DNA of 50,891 nt from an uncultured Oscillospiraceae bacterium (GCA_900543555.1 UQRL01000015.1:1-50891); one strand, 5' to 3'; shown: positions 18,473-28,249, counted from the stretch's first letter. The notes: generated from the letters alone by a model not told the origin. Numbers and translations: made by a program.

Positions 18473-19441
18473 ATGAGCAAGCCTGCGGCGTTCGCCCGAA
18501 GTCCCATTACCCGGGTGCGGAAGCCACGAAAGTACACTTGGGAAAACATCCGAAAAAACACCACCAAAAACTGGGCCCTGGTGTTAATGGTTCTTCCCGC
18601 GTTGGCGTTTTACATCATTTTCCATTATATCCCCATGGGCGGCCTGCTGATGGCCTTTGAGAATTTCAAGCCCAAGCTTGGCATTTTCGGCTCTCCTTTT
18701 GTGGGACTGGAAAACTTTGCGGACTTCTTCAACTCCGCTTTCGCCTGGCGCACCATCCGCAACACGCTGATCCTCAGCTTGCTGCAGTTGTGCATCGAGT
18801 TCCCCATCACCATCATCTTTGCCCTGCTCCTCAACGAGCTGCGCAGCAAGCGCTATAAGAGACTGGTGCAAACTGTTTCTTACATGCCCTACTTTGTCTC
18901 CATGGTGGTCATGGCCGGCATCATCGTGGACTTCTGCTCCACCACCGGCCCCCTCACCCAGCTTGTGGGCGCTGTCACGGGAAACTATGACAACCTGCTG
19001 GGCAACGCCGCAAACTGGCGGCCCATATACGTTCTATCAGACCTATGGAAGAACCTAGGATTTGACGCTATCATCTATGTAGCGGCCCTAGCGGGCATTG
19101 ATCAGACCTTGTATGAGGCAGCTGAGATTGACGGCGCCAGCCGCTTCCAGCGCATTATGCGTGTGACCATTCCCTGCATTCTCGACACCATTATGATCAT
19201 GCTCATCCTGCGCATTGGTCAAATGCTTTCTGTGGGCTATGAAAAGACAATTCTGCTCTACAACCCCCAGGTATATGAAACCGCGGACATTCTTTCCAGC
19301 TTCATCTACCGCAAGGGCATTCAAGAGATGAACTACGGCTATTCCACAGCCGTCTCCCTGTTTAACTCGGTGATCAACTTCGTGCTGCTGATCATTGCCA
19401 ACACCATTAGTAAGAAGTACACCGAAACCGGCCTGTTCTAA
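18473..19441 (+). CDS. Carbohydrate ABC transporter permease (LplB/YteP type)
   Basis: A 322-residue inner-membrane permease with about six helices, starting WALVLMVLPALAFYIIFHYI. The EAA loop that contacts the ATPase is EAAEIDGASRFQRIMRVTIP. The length and N-terminal basic tail match the LplB-like permeases that import complex glycans or oligosaccharides with large binding lipoproteins. The ATG at 18473 has AGAGAGG well upstream. It is followed after 21 bases by the second permease, making a heterodimer. No ATPase gene is present; such systems borrow a shared MsmX-type ATPase. Confidence 0.93.
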   Translation: MSKPAAFARSPITRVRKPRKYTWENIRKNTTKNWALVLMVLPALAFYIIFHYIPMGGLLMAFENFKPKLGIFGSPFVGLENFADFFNSAFAWRTIRNTLILSLLQLCIEFPITIIFALLLNELRSKRYKRLVQTVSYMPYFVSMVVMAGIIVDFCSTTGPLTQLVGAVTGNYDNLLGNAANWRPIYVLSDLWKNLGFDAIIYVAALAGIDQTLYEAAEIDGASRFQRIMRVTIPCILDTIMIMLILRIGQMLSVGYEKTILLYNPQVYETADILSSFIYRKGIQEMNYGYSTAVSLFNSVINFVLLIIANTISKKYTETGLF

Positions 19442-19462
19442 CAAGAAAGGAGAGATCTCACC

Positions 19463-20374
19463 ATGGCAATGGTCAAAAGCAAGGCCAAGGGCAGCAGGAT
19501 CTTCAACTTCTGCAATATCCTTTTCTTTGCCCTGATTATGATTGTTTGCATCCTTCCCGTGTGGCATGTGTTCTGCGCCTCCTTCTCCAATGCCAGCTGG
19601 GTGATGAACCAGAGAGGCTTGATCTGGTACATCAAGGATTTTACCCTCAACGGCTATCAGCTGGTATTCAATGACAACAGCATCTGGACCGGCTACCTGA
19701 ACACCTTCATCTATGTTATCGGCACCACTGTGCTGGGCATGTTCCTCACCGTGATGGCGGCCTACGCCCTTTCCCGCAAGGATTTTATCTGGGCAAACCC
19801 CCTGATGCTGATTATCTCTTTCACCATGCTGTTCTCCGGCGGCATTGTCACGCTGTACATCCTGGTAACCCAGACCCTGAATATGTATGACAGCCGCTGG
19901 GCCCTGATCCTGCCCAACTGCATGAGCGCCTTCTATCTCATCCTGGTGCGCACGGCCATGCAGAATGTGCCGGACAGCCTGGAGGAATCTGCCATGCTGG
20001 ACGGCGCGGGCCGGTTCACCATTTTGTTCCAGATCATGCTGCCCCTGATCAAGGCCACCCTGGCCACTGTTATCCTGTACTACGTCATTGGCAACTGGAA
20101 CAGCTGGTTTAACGCCATGATCTACATTCGCTCGGAGGACAAAAAGCCCCTGCAGCTGATTTTGAAGGAGCTGCTGGTCGATACCAACAGCAGCAGCAAC
20201 GCCAACGTGGACATCAGCGTTCTCGCCTCGGGAGAATCCGGCGACGCAGTGCTTTATAAACAGCTGATGAAATACTGCACCATTATGGTGTCCACTGTGC
20301 CCATGTTCATCTTCTATCCCTTTATCCAGAAGTACTTTGAATCCGGCGTCATGATCGGCGCTATCAAGGGGTAA
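19463..20374 (+). CDS. Carbohydrate ABC transporter permease (LplC/YtcP type)
   Basis: A 303-residue permease, partner of the gene before it. Hydrophobic helices begin with ILFFALIMIVCILPVWHVFC; the EAA loop reads ESAMLDGAGRFTILFQIMLP. The C-terminal end FIFYPFIQKYFESGVMIGAI plus GAIKG is typical of this subfamily. AAGGAGAG precedes the ATG. The 100-base gap to the binding-protein gene holds a short hairpin (GGGCTT / AAGCCC around 20428-20443). Confidence 0.93.
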   Translation: MAMVKSKAKGSRIFNFCNILFFALIMIVCILPVWHVFCASFSNASWVMNQRGLIWYIKDFTLNGYQLVFNDNSIWTGYLNTFIYVIGTTVLGMFLTVMAAYALSRKDFIWANPLMLIISFTMLFSGGIVTLYILVTQTLNMYDSRWALILPNCMSAFYLILVRTAMQNVPDSLEESAMLDGAGRFTILFQIMLPLIKATLATVILYYVIGNWNSWFNAMIYIRSEDKKPLQLILKELLVDTNSSSNANVDISVLASGESGDAVLYKQLMKYCTIMVSTVPMFIFYPFIQKYFESGVMIGAIKG

Positions 20375-20474
20375 AGGCCACCTGCTTTACGAAGCAACAG
20401 CGCATCTGCGCTTTGCCAAAGGGGCTTTCCCTGCGGAAGCCCGTTATAATTAAAAGTTTTAGGAGGAAAGCAAC

Positions 20475-22148
20475 ATGAAAAACGCCAAGAAACTGGTCGC
20501 TCTTCTGCTGAGCCTGGCGCTGGTGCTGTCCCTGGGCGCCTGCGGCGGCAACGGCGGAAGCTCCACCTCCAGCGAAGCCTCTCCCTCCAGCACAACGGAG
20601 GAAAGCGGCGCTGCTGCGGAATCCGGTGATGAGAGCCAAGCTGAAACCGCCGAAACCGGCGAGTTCCAGCTGCCCATCGTGGACGAGCCCACCACCCTTT
20701 CTTACTTTGTGGCGGATGACTCTAACGCGGCCATCATGACCACCGACTGGAATGACAACGAGTTCTATCAGGAGATGGAGCGCCGCACCGGTGTCCATCT
20801 GGAGTTCGAGATGGTGTCTTCTGCTGACTACCAGACCAACTTCAACCTGATGATCGCCTCTGGCAACCTGGCCGACATGATCTATGTAGGCGCTTCCTAC
20901 TATGCTGAGGGCGTGGACGCCGCTATTGACGACGGCTACTTCCTGGATCTGACGGATCTGGTGGACGAGTACATGCCCAACTACGAGAAGGTCCGCACCT
21001 CCGATGTGCAGTATGAGCTGCTCTCCACTACCGACTCTGGCCGGCTGGGCGCGGTGTATGAGCTGCGTCAGTCCAAGCAAGGCCCCTGGCTGGGCCTGTG
21101 GATCCGCCAGGACTGGCTGGATGACCTGGGCCTGGAAACCCCTGTGACCTTTGACGACTATCACGAAGTCCTCACTGCGTTCAAGAATGAGAAGGGCGCT
21201 ACCGCTCCCCTGATCCTGAACTTCAGCGGCAGCGACGGCGAATTCGGCACCATGTCCGGCGGCCTGAACGTGCTCAACAGCTGGCAGCTGGACGAGACTG
21301 GCAAGGTTAACTTTGGGCCCTACATGGACGCTTGGAAAGAGTATGTCACCATTATGCACCAGTGGTACACCGAGGGCCTGATCGACCCCGATTTCATGGC
21401 CACTGACGAGCGTACCGCCGACATGGCCAAGGTGGTTACCGGCGCTTCCGGCCTGTTCGCCGCCCTGTACACCATGCCTTCTGTTTACGAGGCTGCTTCC
21501 GAGGATCCCAACATGAACCTGGCCCCTGTCAATCCTCCCGTTATGAACGAGGGCGATGAAGGCCATATCCGCCTGCGCGACTCTTACACCTCTGGCAACA
21601 CCGCTATCTCCGCTGACAGCGAGAATTGGGAAGTTGCCCTGCGCTGGCTGGATTACCTGTACACGGACGAGGGCGCTCTGCTTGCCAACTACGGTGTGGA
21701 AGGCGACACCTTCGAGTTTAACGAGGATGGCGAGCCTGAATTCACCGACAAGATCCTGGCCAATGAGAACGGCTGGACCATGACCCAGACCGTTGCCAGC
21801 TATCTGTGCCCCTCCGCCGGCATTGCCAACTGGTCCGACTGGACCCGTGAGCTGGCCGGTGTGCCCGAGAAGGATCAGGCCTGCTACGACGTGTGGAGCG
21901 AGTTCAGCGACGATTGGCGCCTGCCCTCCTCTGTCACTCTGACCCAGGAAGAGTCTACCGAGCGCGCTGCCCTGTACGCTGACATCAGCACCATCGTGAA
22001 GGAGCAGACTGCCCAGTTTATCAGCGGCGCTCTGGACATCGAGTCCAACTGGGACGCTTACATCTCTGCCCTGGAAGCCAGCGGCATGGAGCGTGCCATC
22101 GAGATCACCCAGGCCGCGTATGACCGTTACCTGGCCCGTGTCGAGTAA
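20475..22148 (+). CDS. Extracellular sugar-binding lipoprotein of ABC importer
   Basis: A 557-residue family-1-type binding protein. A lipoprotein signal ends at LSLGACGG with the Cys near residue 23, followed by a Ser/Thr/Glu-rich linker to about 65 and then the large two-lobed binding domain. Such long proteins pair with LplB/LplC-type permeases and bind oligosaccharides. Codon use is strongly biased, as in a highly expressed gene, and GGAGG precedes the ATG. The ligand is not identifiable; the neighbouring GH2, esterase and sugar-isomerase genes suggest a decorated glycan fragment. Confidence 0.92.
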   Translation: MKNAKKLVALLLSLALVLSLGACGGNGGSSTSSEASPSSTTEESGAAAESGDESQAETAETGEFQLPIVDEPTTLSYFVADDSNAAIMTTDWNDNEFYQEMERRTGVHLEFEMVSSADYQTNFNLMIASGNLADMIYVGASYYAEGVDAAIDDGYFLDLTDLVDEYMPNYEKVRTSDVQYELLSTTDSGRLGAVYELRQSKQGPWLGLWIRQDWLDDLGLETPVTFDDYHEVLTAFKNEKGATAPLILNFSGSDGEFGTMSGGLNVLNSWQLDETGKVNFGPYMDAWKEYVTIMHQWYTEGLIDPDFMATDERTADMAKVVTGASGLFAALYTMPSVYEAASEDPNMNLAPVNPPVMNEGDEGHIRLRDSYTSGNTAISADSENWEVALRWLDYLYTDEGALLANYGVEGDTFEFNEDGEPEFTDKILANENGWTMTQTVASYLCPSAGIANWSDWTRELAGVPEKDQACYDVWSEFSDDWRLPSSVTLTQEESTERAALYADISTIVKEQTAQFISGALDIESNWDAYISALEASGMERAIEITQAAYDRYLARVE

Positions 22149-22181
22149 TTCAAGTTTGAAAAAACCGGTTATCACTGCGCG

Positions 22182-22208
22182 AGGACCCCGCCCCTGGCGG
22201 GGTCCTTT
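22182..22208 (+). terminator. Hairpin between binding protein and isomerase genes
   Basis: AGGACCCCGCC and GGCGGGGTCCT form a strong stem with a short loop and only TTT after it. It may be a partial terminator or a 3'-end stabiliser for the abundant binding-protein message. Confidence 0.45.
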
Positions 22209-22236
22209 CCGCATGATATAAAAAGGAGGAACCATT

Positions 22237-22965
22237 ATGAAATATGGACTGCAAATGTACAGCGTGAGAGATTTGACTGAGCACGACCTGCGGGGCGCGC
22301 TGCAGCAAGTGGCGGAAATGGGCTACTCCTTTGTGGAGTTCGCCGGCTTTATGGGCAACTCTGCCGAGGATGTAAAGAGCTGGCTGGAGGAATACGGCCT
22401 GCAGGTCTCCAGCACCCACACCCCCCTGGCCGAGCTGGAGGACGAGGTTCTGGACCAGACCATTGCCTATCACAAGGCCATTGGCTGCAAGGATATCATC
22501 ATCCCCTATGCCAAGCTGGAAACCAAGGAGCAAATCGACGCCTTTGTGGAACGGGTCAACACGCTCCTCCCCAAGCTGCAGGCAGAGGGGATCTCCCTGC
22601 ACTATCACAACCATGACTGCGACTTTGCCCCCACCCCTGAGGGGCTGGTCCCCGAAGAGGAGCTGCTGGCCCGCACCAGCATCCTGCTGGAGGTGGACAC
22701 CTATTGGACCTTTGTGGCCAAGCAGAACCCTGTGGAGTTCATCCGGCAGCATAAGGACCGCATTCACATGATCCATCTGAAGGACGGCATGGGTGACCAC
22801 ACCGGGAAATCCCTGGGCCAGGGCGTCGCCCCGGTGAAGGAAGTGCGCCAGGCCGCCATCGAGCTGGGCTTCCCCATGATTGTGGAAAGCGAGGGCCTGG
22901 ACCCCACCGGCCTGGAGGAAGTCAAGCGCTGCATAGAGTTCCTCAAGGAAGAGGACGCCAAATAA
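22237..22965 (+). CDS. Sugar phosphate isomerase/epimerase (xylose-isomerase-like TIM barrel)
   Basis: A 242-residue AP-endonuclease-2-type barrel. Recognisable parts are the start GLQMYSVRD, HYHNHDCDF near residue 128, the metal-ligand Glu in LLEVDTYW, IHMIHLKDG near 180, and the final Glu in MIVESEGLD. These enzymes use a metal to isomerise or epimerise keto-sugars or inositol derivatives; the exact reaction cannot be set from sequence. AAAAAGGAGG precedes the ATG. It is in line with the importer genes and ends at a strong terminator. Confidence 0.88.
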   Translation: MKYGLQMYSVRDLTEHDLRGALQQVAEMGYSFVEFAGFMGNSAEDVKSWLEEYGLQVSSTHTPLAELEDEVLDQTIAYHKAIGCKDIIIPYAKLETKEQIDAFVERVNTLLPKLQAEGISLHYHNHDCDFAPTPEGLVPEEELLARTSILLEVDTYWTFVAKQNPVEFIRQHKDRIHMIHLKDGMGDHTGKSLGQGVAPVKEVRQAAIELGFPMIVESEGLDPTGLEEVKRCIEFLKEEDAK

Positions 22966-22990
22966 GGACACAATACAAAAAAATACAGAA

Positions 22991-23031
22991 GGAAGAAGGG
23001 CGCGGCTTGATGCCGTGCCTTTCTTCCTTTT
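22991..23031 (+). terminator. Strong terminator of the importer/isomerase unit
   Basis: Sixteen-bp stem (22991-23006 with 23012-23027, two G-T pairs), loop of 5, TTTT after it. Confidence 0.8.
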
Positions 23032-23254
23032 CTGGTAGTCAGATTACTACGGCTGCTTTTGCACTTCCTTTTTCACAATCCCGCGCTTTTTCCACCCGAA
23101 AAGGGGAGGGCCGCGCACTCCTGCCGCTGTGCCCCGAGGGCGCGGCCGCTCTGATAGAGATCGGGGAATTTTGCCCCCAATAGAAGGCCCCGCTTTTTAG
23201 GAGCAACACCGTTTCAACGCCAAAGAAAGATCACAAAAAAGTTGTTTTTAGATA

Positions 23255-23283
23255 TTTACTTCTAGCTGTTCTGCGGGTATAAT
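23255..23283 (+). promoter_or_regulatory. Promoter of the GH2 gene
   Basis: TTTACT (23255-23260), 17-base spacer, perfect TATAAT (23278-23283), 44 bases before the GTG at 23327. The rest of 23032-23254 shows nothing beyond GC-rich sequence. Confidence 0.65.
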
Positions 23284-23326
23284 CGCATTGTTCCTACCAA
23301 TTTCAACCTATAGGGGGGAGAAGCCC

Positions 23327-25090
23327 GTGAATATACCGCGCGCTGAACATCCCAATCCCCAGTGGGAGCGGGAAACATGGAAAAATCTGAACGGGCCCTG
23401 GGAATTTGAGTTCGACTTTGGCTGCAGCGCCGTGGAGCGGCGCCTGTGGGAGAAGGAGCGCTTCGACCGGGAGATCCTGGTCCCCTTCTGCCCGGAGAGC
23501 CGGCTTTCCGGCATTGGCTATACTGATTTTATCAACGGCGTAGCCTACCGCAGAAACTTTGAGCTCAGCCAGGAGGAACTGTCCGGGAGGGTCCTGCTGC
23601 ACTTTGGCGCTGTGGACTACGAGGCCTCTGTGTATGTCAACGGAACTCTGGTGGGCTCCCACAAGGGGGGCTATACCTCCTTCTGCTTTGACATCACAAA
23701 ACATGTGGCCCCGGGCCCCAACACACTGTTTGTGGCTGTGAAGGACGACGTCCGCAGCGGCCTGCAGCCCAAGGGAAAGCAGGCCCACCTCTACGCATCC
23801 TCCGGCTGCGATTACACGCGCACCACCGGCATCTGGCAGACTGTGTGGCTGGAATTTGTCCCCGAGCGCCGCATCCAGTCCGCCAAATACTATCCCGACC
23901 CCGCCAACGGCAAGGTCACTGTCACCGGGCTGGTCCAGGGGCAGGGAACGCTGCAGCTCACCGCCCTGTGGGAGGACAAGCCCGTGGGAGAGGCGGCGCT
24001 TTCTGTGGAGGACGGCTTCTTTACAGCCCAGCTGGATCTGTCGGAGACCCACTTGTGGGAACCCGGCAAGGGCGGCCTGTACACCCTGCTGCTCTCCTTC
24101 GGCGAGGACCGGGTAAAGAGCTACTTCGGCCTGCGCACCGCCAAGTTCCAGGGCCGGAAGTTCCTTCTAAACGGCAAGTCCCTGTTCCAGCGGTTTGTGC
24201 TGGACCAGGGCTTCTATCCCGACGGCATTTACACCGCCCCCACGGAAGAGGACCTGGTGAAGGACATCCAGCTGTCCTTTGCCGCGGGCTTCAATGGCGC
24301 CCGGCTCCACGAGAAGGTCTTTGAGGCCCGTTTCCTCTACCACTGCGACCGGCTGGGCTACCTGGTGTGGGGCGAGTATCCCAACTGGGGCCTGGACCAC
24401 GCCCATCCCTTGTCCACCGAGACGTACCTCAACCAGTGGAGCGAGGCCGTGGAGCGGGACTTCAACCACCCGGCCATTATCGGCTGGTGCCCCTTCAACG
24501 AGACCTGGGGCTACCGGGAGGAACGGGAGAAGAACGCCCTGCTCACCAGCCTTTACAAGCTGACCAAGCGGCTGGACCCCACCCGTCCCTGCATTGACTC
24601 CAGCGGAAACTACCGTGTCCTCTCAGAGGTCTACGATATCCACGACTACGACCAGGACGCCCAGAGCTTCCAAGCCCGCTGGGATGGCCTGACGGACCGC
24701 ATCCGGGAGACCGGCGGCGTCATCCCCGCGGAGGACCCCTTCTTCAACTCCGCCCCCGAAGGGCCCAGCGGCCGGGCTCCTTTCTTCAACCAGCCCTATG
24801 ATAACCAGCCCATCTTTGTCAGCGAGTATGGCGGCATCCGCTGGCCGGACGACACGGTGGAGGGCTGGGGCTACGGCAACGCGCCCGCCACTCCAGAGGA
24901 GTTCTTCGCCCGCTATAAGGGCCTGACTGAGGCCCTGCTGAACAACCCGGAGATTTTCGGGCTCTGCTACACCCAATTGTACGACGTGGAGCAGGAAGTC
25001 AACGGCCTGTACACCTATGGCCGGGCCCAGAAATTCGACATCGGCCTCATCCAGAAGATCAACCAGCAGAAAGCGGCCATTGAGGACTGA
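23327..25090 (+). CDS. Glycoside hydrolase family 2 enzyme
   Basis: A 587-residue cytoplasmic exo-glycosidase of the GH2 (beta-galactosidase/glucuronidase) type. The N-terminal jelly-roll sugar-binding domain (1-180) has YRRNFELSQEE and NGTLVGSHKGGYTSFCFDIT. The immunoglobulin-like domain is about 180-270. The TIM barrel carries the acid/base Glu392 in WCPFNETWG and the nucleophile Glu500 in FVSEYGGI. There is no signal peptide, so it acts on imported sugar. The short length and loop signatures do not fit LacZ; specificity (galactoside, glucuronide, mannoside) stays open. GTG at 23327 is chosen for the GGGGGGAG before it. Confidence 0.92.
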   Translation: MNIPRAEHPNPQWERETWKNLNGPWEFEFDFGCSAVERRLWEKERFDREILVPFCPESRLSGIGYTDFINGVAYRRNFELSQEELSGRVLLHFGAVDYEASVYVNGTLVGSHKGGYTSFCFDITKHVAPGPNTLFVAVKDDVRSGLQPKGKQAHLYASSGCDYTRTTGIWQTVWLEFVPERRIQSAKYYPDPANGKVTVTGLVQGQGTLQLTALWEDKPVGEAALSVEDGFFTAQLDLSETHLWEPGKGGLYTLLLSFGEDRVKSYFGLRTAKFQGRKFLLNGKSLFQRFVLDQGFYPDGIYTAPTEEDLVKDIQLSFAAGFNGARLHEKVFEARFLYHCDRLGYLVWGEYPNWGLDHAHPLSTETYLNQWSEAVERDFNHPAIIGWCPFNETWGYREEREKNALLTSLYKLTKRLDPTRPCIDSSGNYRVLSEVYDIHDYDQDAQSFQARWDGLTDRIRETGGVIPAEDPFFNSAPEGPSGRAPFFNQPYDNQPIFVSEYGGIRWPDDTVEGWGYGNAPATPEEFFARYKGLTEALLNNPEIFGLCYTQLYDVEQEVNGLYTYGRAQKFDIGLIQKINQQKAAIED

Positions 25091-25121
25091 GCTGCCCTGC
25101 AGGGTACCTTTGCACCGGCAA

Positions 25122-25161
25122 GCGTCCCCGCTCCAGGAGTTTGGAGCGGGAGCGCTTTTTT
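25122..25161 (+). terminator. Terminator of the GH2 gene
   Basis: Fourteen-bp stem with one mismatch and one G-T pair (25122-25135 with 25142-25155), followed by six T. From here to 25392 no gene is seen; TACAAT at 25332 may be the -10 of the esterase gene. Confidence 0.7.
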
Positions 25162-25392
25162 GCTCTGGCTCGCTTCAACCGCCCCTGTGCCCCGCTTCCG
25201 CATGTGATATGCGTTGAGCCATACCCTGAACCGCTGTTTGAACAAGCGGCTGAAATTACCGTTCTCTTTACGGCCCGGGCTCTTCACAAAGGAAGAGAGA
25301 TTCCCTCTACCCTCCCGCGTTTTTCTGTGCTACAATGATAGCAAAGAAAGCAAAGCCCTTGGGCTTTTGAAGACAACGGAGGAGCATACGCC

Positions 25393-26100
25393 ATGAAAAA
25401 AACACGCATTTTATTCACCGGAGATTCCATCACCGACGTGTACCGCACGGACGTGGTCCGGGCCATGGAGGGGTGGCTGGACCCTGCCCTTACCGCTCAG
25501 GAGCGCCAGGCCTCCACCAACAGCGTGCTGGGGATGGGATACCCCCTGCTGGCTGCCGCCCAGCTCAGCGCCGAGGAACCCGGCCGCTATGAATTTCTGA
25601 ACCGGGGCATCTCCGGCAACCGGGTGGTGGACCTGGACGCCCGCATCAAGGTGGACTGCATCAACCTGCGCCCCGACGTGATCAGCATTATGATCGGCGT
25701 CAACGACGTGTGGCACGAGCTGGGAGATCACAACGGCGTGGACGCCCCCAAGTTTCGCCGGGTCTACCAGGGCATGCTCCAGGAGATCACCCAGGCCCTG
25801 CCCGGGGTGAAGCTCATCCTGCTGGAGCCCTATGTGCTCCAAGGCCCCGCCACGCAGGAGCACTGGGACACCTTCCGCCGGGAAGTGGACCTGCGCCGGG
25901 AGATCGTTCGGGAGCTGGCCAAGGACTACTGGGAGAAAGAGGACTTGTACATCCCCTGCATCGACACTCAGAAGCTCTTTGACCAGGCTGCTGCCCGCAG
26001 CTGCCCCGGAGACTGGACTGCTGACGGCGTCCATCCCACCCCCGCAGGCCACTGGCTTCTGGCCCAAGAATGGCTGCGCTGCTTCCAGGAAATCGGTTAA
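25393..26100 (+). CDS. SGNH/GDSL-family hydrolase (esterase)
   Basis: A 235-residue esterase. Block I is ILFTGDSITD with the nucleophile Ser, block II RGISGNRVVDL (oxyanion Gly), block III MIGVNDVW (oxyanion Asn), and block V DGVHPTPAGH with the catalytic Asp and His. No signal peptide, so it works inside the cell, plausibly removing acetyl or other ester groups from imported sugars handled by the GH2 enzyme. GGAGGAG stands before the ATG. A strong terminator follows. Confidence 0.92.
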   Translation: MKKTRILFTGDSITDVYRTDVVRAMEGWLDPALTAQERQASTNSVLGMGYPLLAAAQLSAEEPGRYEFLNRGISGNRVVDLDARIKVDCINLRPDVISIMIGVNDVWHELGDHNGVDAPKFRRVYQGMLQEITQALPGVKLILLEPYVLQGPATQEHWDTFRREVDLRREIVRELAKDYWEKEDLYIPCIDTQKLFDQAAARSCPGDWTADGVHPTPAGHWLLAQEWLRCFQEIG

Positions 26101-26113
26101 CCTCCCCTCACGC

Positions 26114-26148
26114 AAGGAACCCCTGCCGGTTGGCAGGGGTTCCTTTTT
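26114..26148 (+). terminator. Terminator of the esterase gene
   Basis: Perfect 14-bp stem AAGGAACCCCTGCC / GGCAGGGGTTCCTT, 4-base loop and T run at 26144-26148. The minus-strand AraC gene ends 93 bases further on. Confidence 0.85.
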
Positions 26149-26240
26149 GTATTCCGCTTTTCTTTTTCCTGCCAGGGAACGGGCCGGCGGGAAGCCGCAG
26201 CCTCCGTCTCTCCCACGGCAACAGCGCTTTAGGGAGCGTT

Positions 26241-27026
26241 TCAGGCATCCTCGGGCCCATCATCGGAAAGCCCGCTCTGAAGCAGGTACTCTCGAGGGGA
26301 CATTCCTGTTTTAGCGCGGAATACCCGTGAGAAATACCGCTCGTCGTAATAGCCGCACATTCCGGCAATATCCCCAATGGAGAGATTCAGCAGCTTTTTC
26401 TGTTCCAGCAGCTGCTTGGCGTAGTCCACCCGCAGCCGCGCCAGATATTCCGTGGGGGTAAGCCCCGTCTGCTCCCGGAATTTGCGGCGCATGTAATTTT
26501 CCGTGTAATTCCCCGAGGAAAGGATTTCCTTTAAATCCAACTCCGGATCGGCAAAACCGGCGATAATCCTGCTTTTTACCTGGTCTACCAAAGGCACGGC
26601 GCTGCCCCCTGCCATCCATGCCGCCAGCAGCTGCATCGCCGCCCGGAATAGGGAGAGGACCACAGGGCGCTCTTCCAGCTTTTTCTGGTAATGCAGATTT
26701 AAAAAGAGCCGCACCAACCTCTCAAAGCTCTTTTCGCTGTCATCCTGCAGCAAAACAGGGCGGTCCGCGGGGACCTGCCGGTTATCAGCCGTGAGAAATT
26801 CCTCCGTGTGGAAATAGTAGTCGACGAATCCCTCTTGCGAGCGTTTGGAGTGTTCCATTCCAGGGGGTATGCAAAGGATTGTCCCCTCGGTAAAAGAGTA
26901 GCACTCCTCTCCGATCCACGTTTTCCCCTCCCCCAGCACGTTTACAGAGATCTCCCACAGCTCATGGCTGTGGGGATGGCAGTTGGAAAGGGTTCGGGGC
27001 GCGGCGCCCAAAGAATACAGCCTCAC
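26241..27026 (-). CDS. AraC-family transcriptional regulator with cupin domain
   Basis: A 261-residue cytoplasmic regulator. The N-terminal cupin (about 1-90) has HPHSHELWEISVNVLGEG and GTILCIPPGMEH, the usual sugar-binding fold. The C-terminal 100 residues hold two helix-turn-helix units (LKEILSSGNYTENYMRRKFR and GDIAGMCGYYDERYFSRVFR) and end MSPREYLLQSG. The start is GTG at 27026 with AAAAGGCGG before it. It diverges from the dehydrogenase gene at 27256 and converges with the esterase gene. It probably controls the dehydrogenase/kinase unit in response to a sugar. Confidence 0.92.
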   Translation of the reverse strand: MRLYSLGAAPRTLSNCHPHSHELWEISVNVLGEGKTWIGEECYSFTEGTILCIPPGMEHSKRSQEGFVDYYFHTEEFLTADNRQVPADRPVLLQDDSEKSFERLVRLFLNLHYQKKLEERPVVLSLFRAAMQLLAAWMAGGSAVPLVDQVKSRIIAGFADPELDLKEILSSGNYTENYMRRKFREQTGLTPTEYLARLRVDYAKQLLEQKKLLNLSIGDIAGMCGYYDERYFSRVFRAKTGMSPREYLLQSGLSDDGPEDA

Positions 27027-27255
27027 CGCTTCACCGCCTTTTCAAAAAGATAGCTCCATTGTAGCCCCAGAACACAAAATTGTCAACCAAATGTGTCAAA
27101 TCGTCCACCTTTTCCCCGGATGTGCAGGAGAAGGGGAAAACCGTGCGGAAATCTTGGGAAAATCCACCTTTTCCCCTTTGATCTCCTGCTGATTCAAAAG
27201 GCTTTTGTGCTATATTTGAACCTGCAAATCCACATAAGACAAGGAGAAAAGCAGC

Positions 27256-28236
27256 ATGAAAGCGATCATTACCACACTGCCGGGCAAAAGCGTTTTGCAA
27301 GAAGTCCCTATGCCGGAGATGAACGAGGACTCCGTGCTGATCCAATTGAAATACTGCGGAGTGTGCTATTCCGAGCACTATGAGTGGAAGACAAACGGAG
27401 GGGCCTTTGGCCACGAGCCCATGGGAACCATCGTTCAGGTGGGCAAAAATGTAGAGGGCTTTTCCGTGGGGGACCGGGTCTCCGGCCTGTGGGGGAGCAC
27501 CCTTCCCGGCGCGGGGGGCATGGTTCAGTATGCTGTGGCCAACCCCAGCAAGGACACCGTGGTCAAGCTGCCAGAGAACGTGCGGGACGAGGACCTGGTG
27601 CTGGAGCCCCTGGCCTGCATTTACTCTGCTGTGAGCAAGGCCCATTGTTCCATGCCCGGCACCCATGTGTGCGTGGTGGGCTGCGGCTATATGGGTTGCG
27701 GCGCCATCAGCCTGCTGAAGGCCCGCGGCTGCTATGTGGTGGCAGTGGATATTCGGGAATCCTCCCGTGGGGATGCCTTGAAGTACGGCGCCCAAGAGGC
27801 CTACTCCCCCCAAGAGGCTCTGGAAAAATACGGAACTGAATCCGGCCACCCCGGTTTTGAGATGGTGATGGAGTGGGGGGAAACCAACGAATCCCTGGAC
27901 ACTGCCATCCAGCTCACCCGCATGTGCAGCCAGCTCTGCGTGGGGGCGTATCACACCGGCGGGAAACGGCTGGTGGATGTACAGCAGCTGAACATCAAAG
28001 CCATCGAAATGCTGTCCGTACACCCGCGCCAGGCCCAACTCTCTGACACCGGCGCGCGCCATGCGGCGGAAATGCTCGCCAGCGGCGCCTGGTGCTACAA
28101 AAACATCCCCACCATGATTTACCCGATGAACAAGTTTGACCAGGCTCAGGCCGAGCTGGAAACCAAATACGGCCACCACATGAAGGCCCTGATCGACATG
28201 GAGGCAGAGGACGGCGAGCCCCATCTGGCACTGTGA
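27256..28236 (+). CDS. Zinc-dependent medium-chain dehydrogenase
   Basis: A 326-residue member of the alcohol/polyol dehydrogenase family. The catalytic-zinc region has CGVCYSEHYEW and GGAFGHEPMGTIVQVGKNVE with Cys, His and Glu. The NAD(P)-binding fold has VCVVGCGYMGCGAISLLKA and then the acidic AVDIRES. The four-Cys structural-zinc loop of larger members is absent, making this a compact form. It probably oxidises a sugar or polyol. AAGGAGAAAAG precedes the ATG. The kinase gene starts 13 bases after its stop, so they are co-transcribed. Confidence 0.9.
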   Translation: MKAIITTLPGKSVLQEVPMPEMNEDSVLIQLKYCGVCYSEHYEWKTNGGAFGHEPMGTIVQVGKNVEGFSVGDRVSGLWGSTLPGAGGMVQYAVANPSKDTVVKLPENVRDEDLVLEPLACIYSAVSKAHCSMPGTHVCVVGCGYMGCGAISLLKARGCYVVAVDIRESSRGDALKYGAQEAYSPQEALEKYGTESGHPGFEMVMEWGETNESLDTAIQLTRMCSQLCVGAYHTGGKRLVDVQQLNIKAIEMLSVHPRQAQLSDTGARHAAEMLASGAWCYKNIPTMIYPMNKFDQAQAELETKYGHHMKALIDMEAEDGEPHLAL

Positions 28237-28249
28237 GGGGGAGACTGTC

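Noticed and set aside
20364..22235. A 623-codon minus-strand frame opposite the binding-protein gene
   Set aside because: Antisense shadow of a strongly codon-biased gene; composition is Gly/Val/His-rich without motifs.
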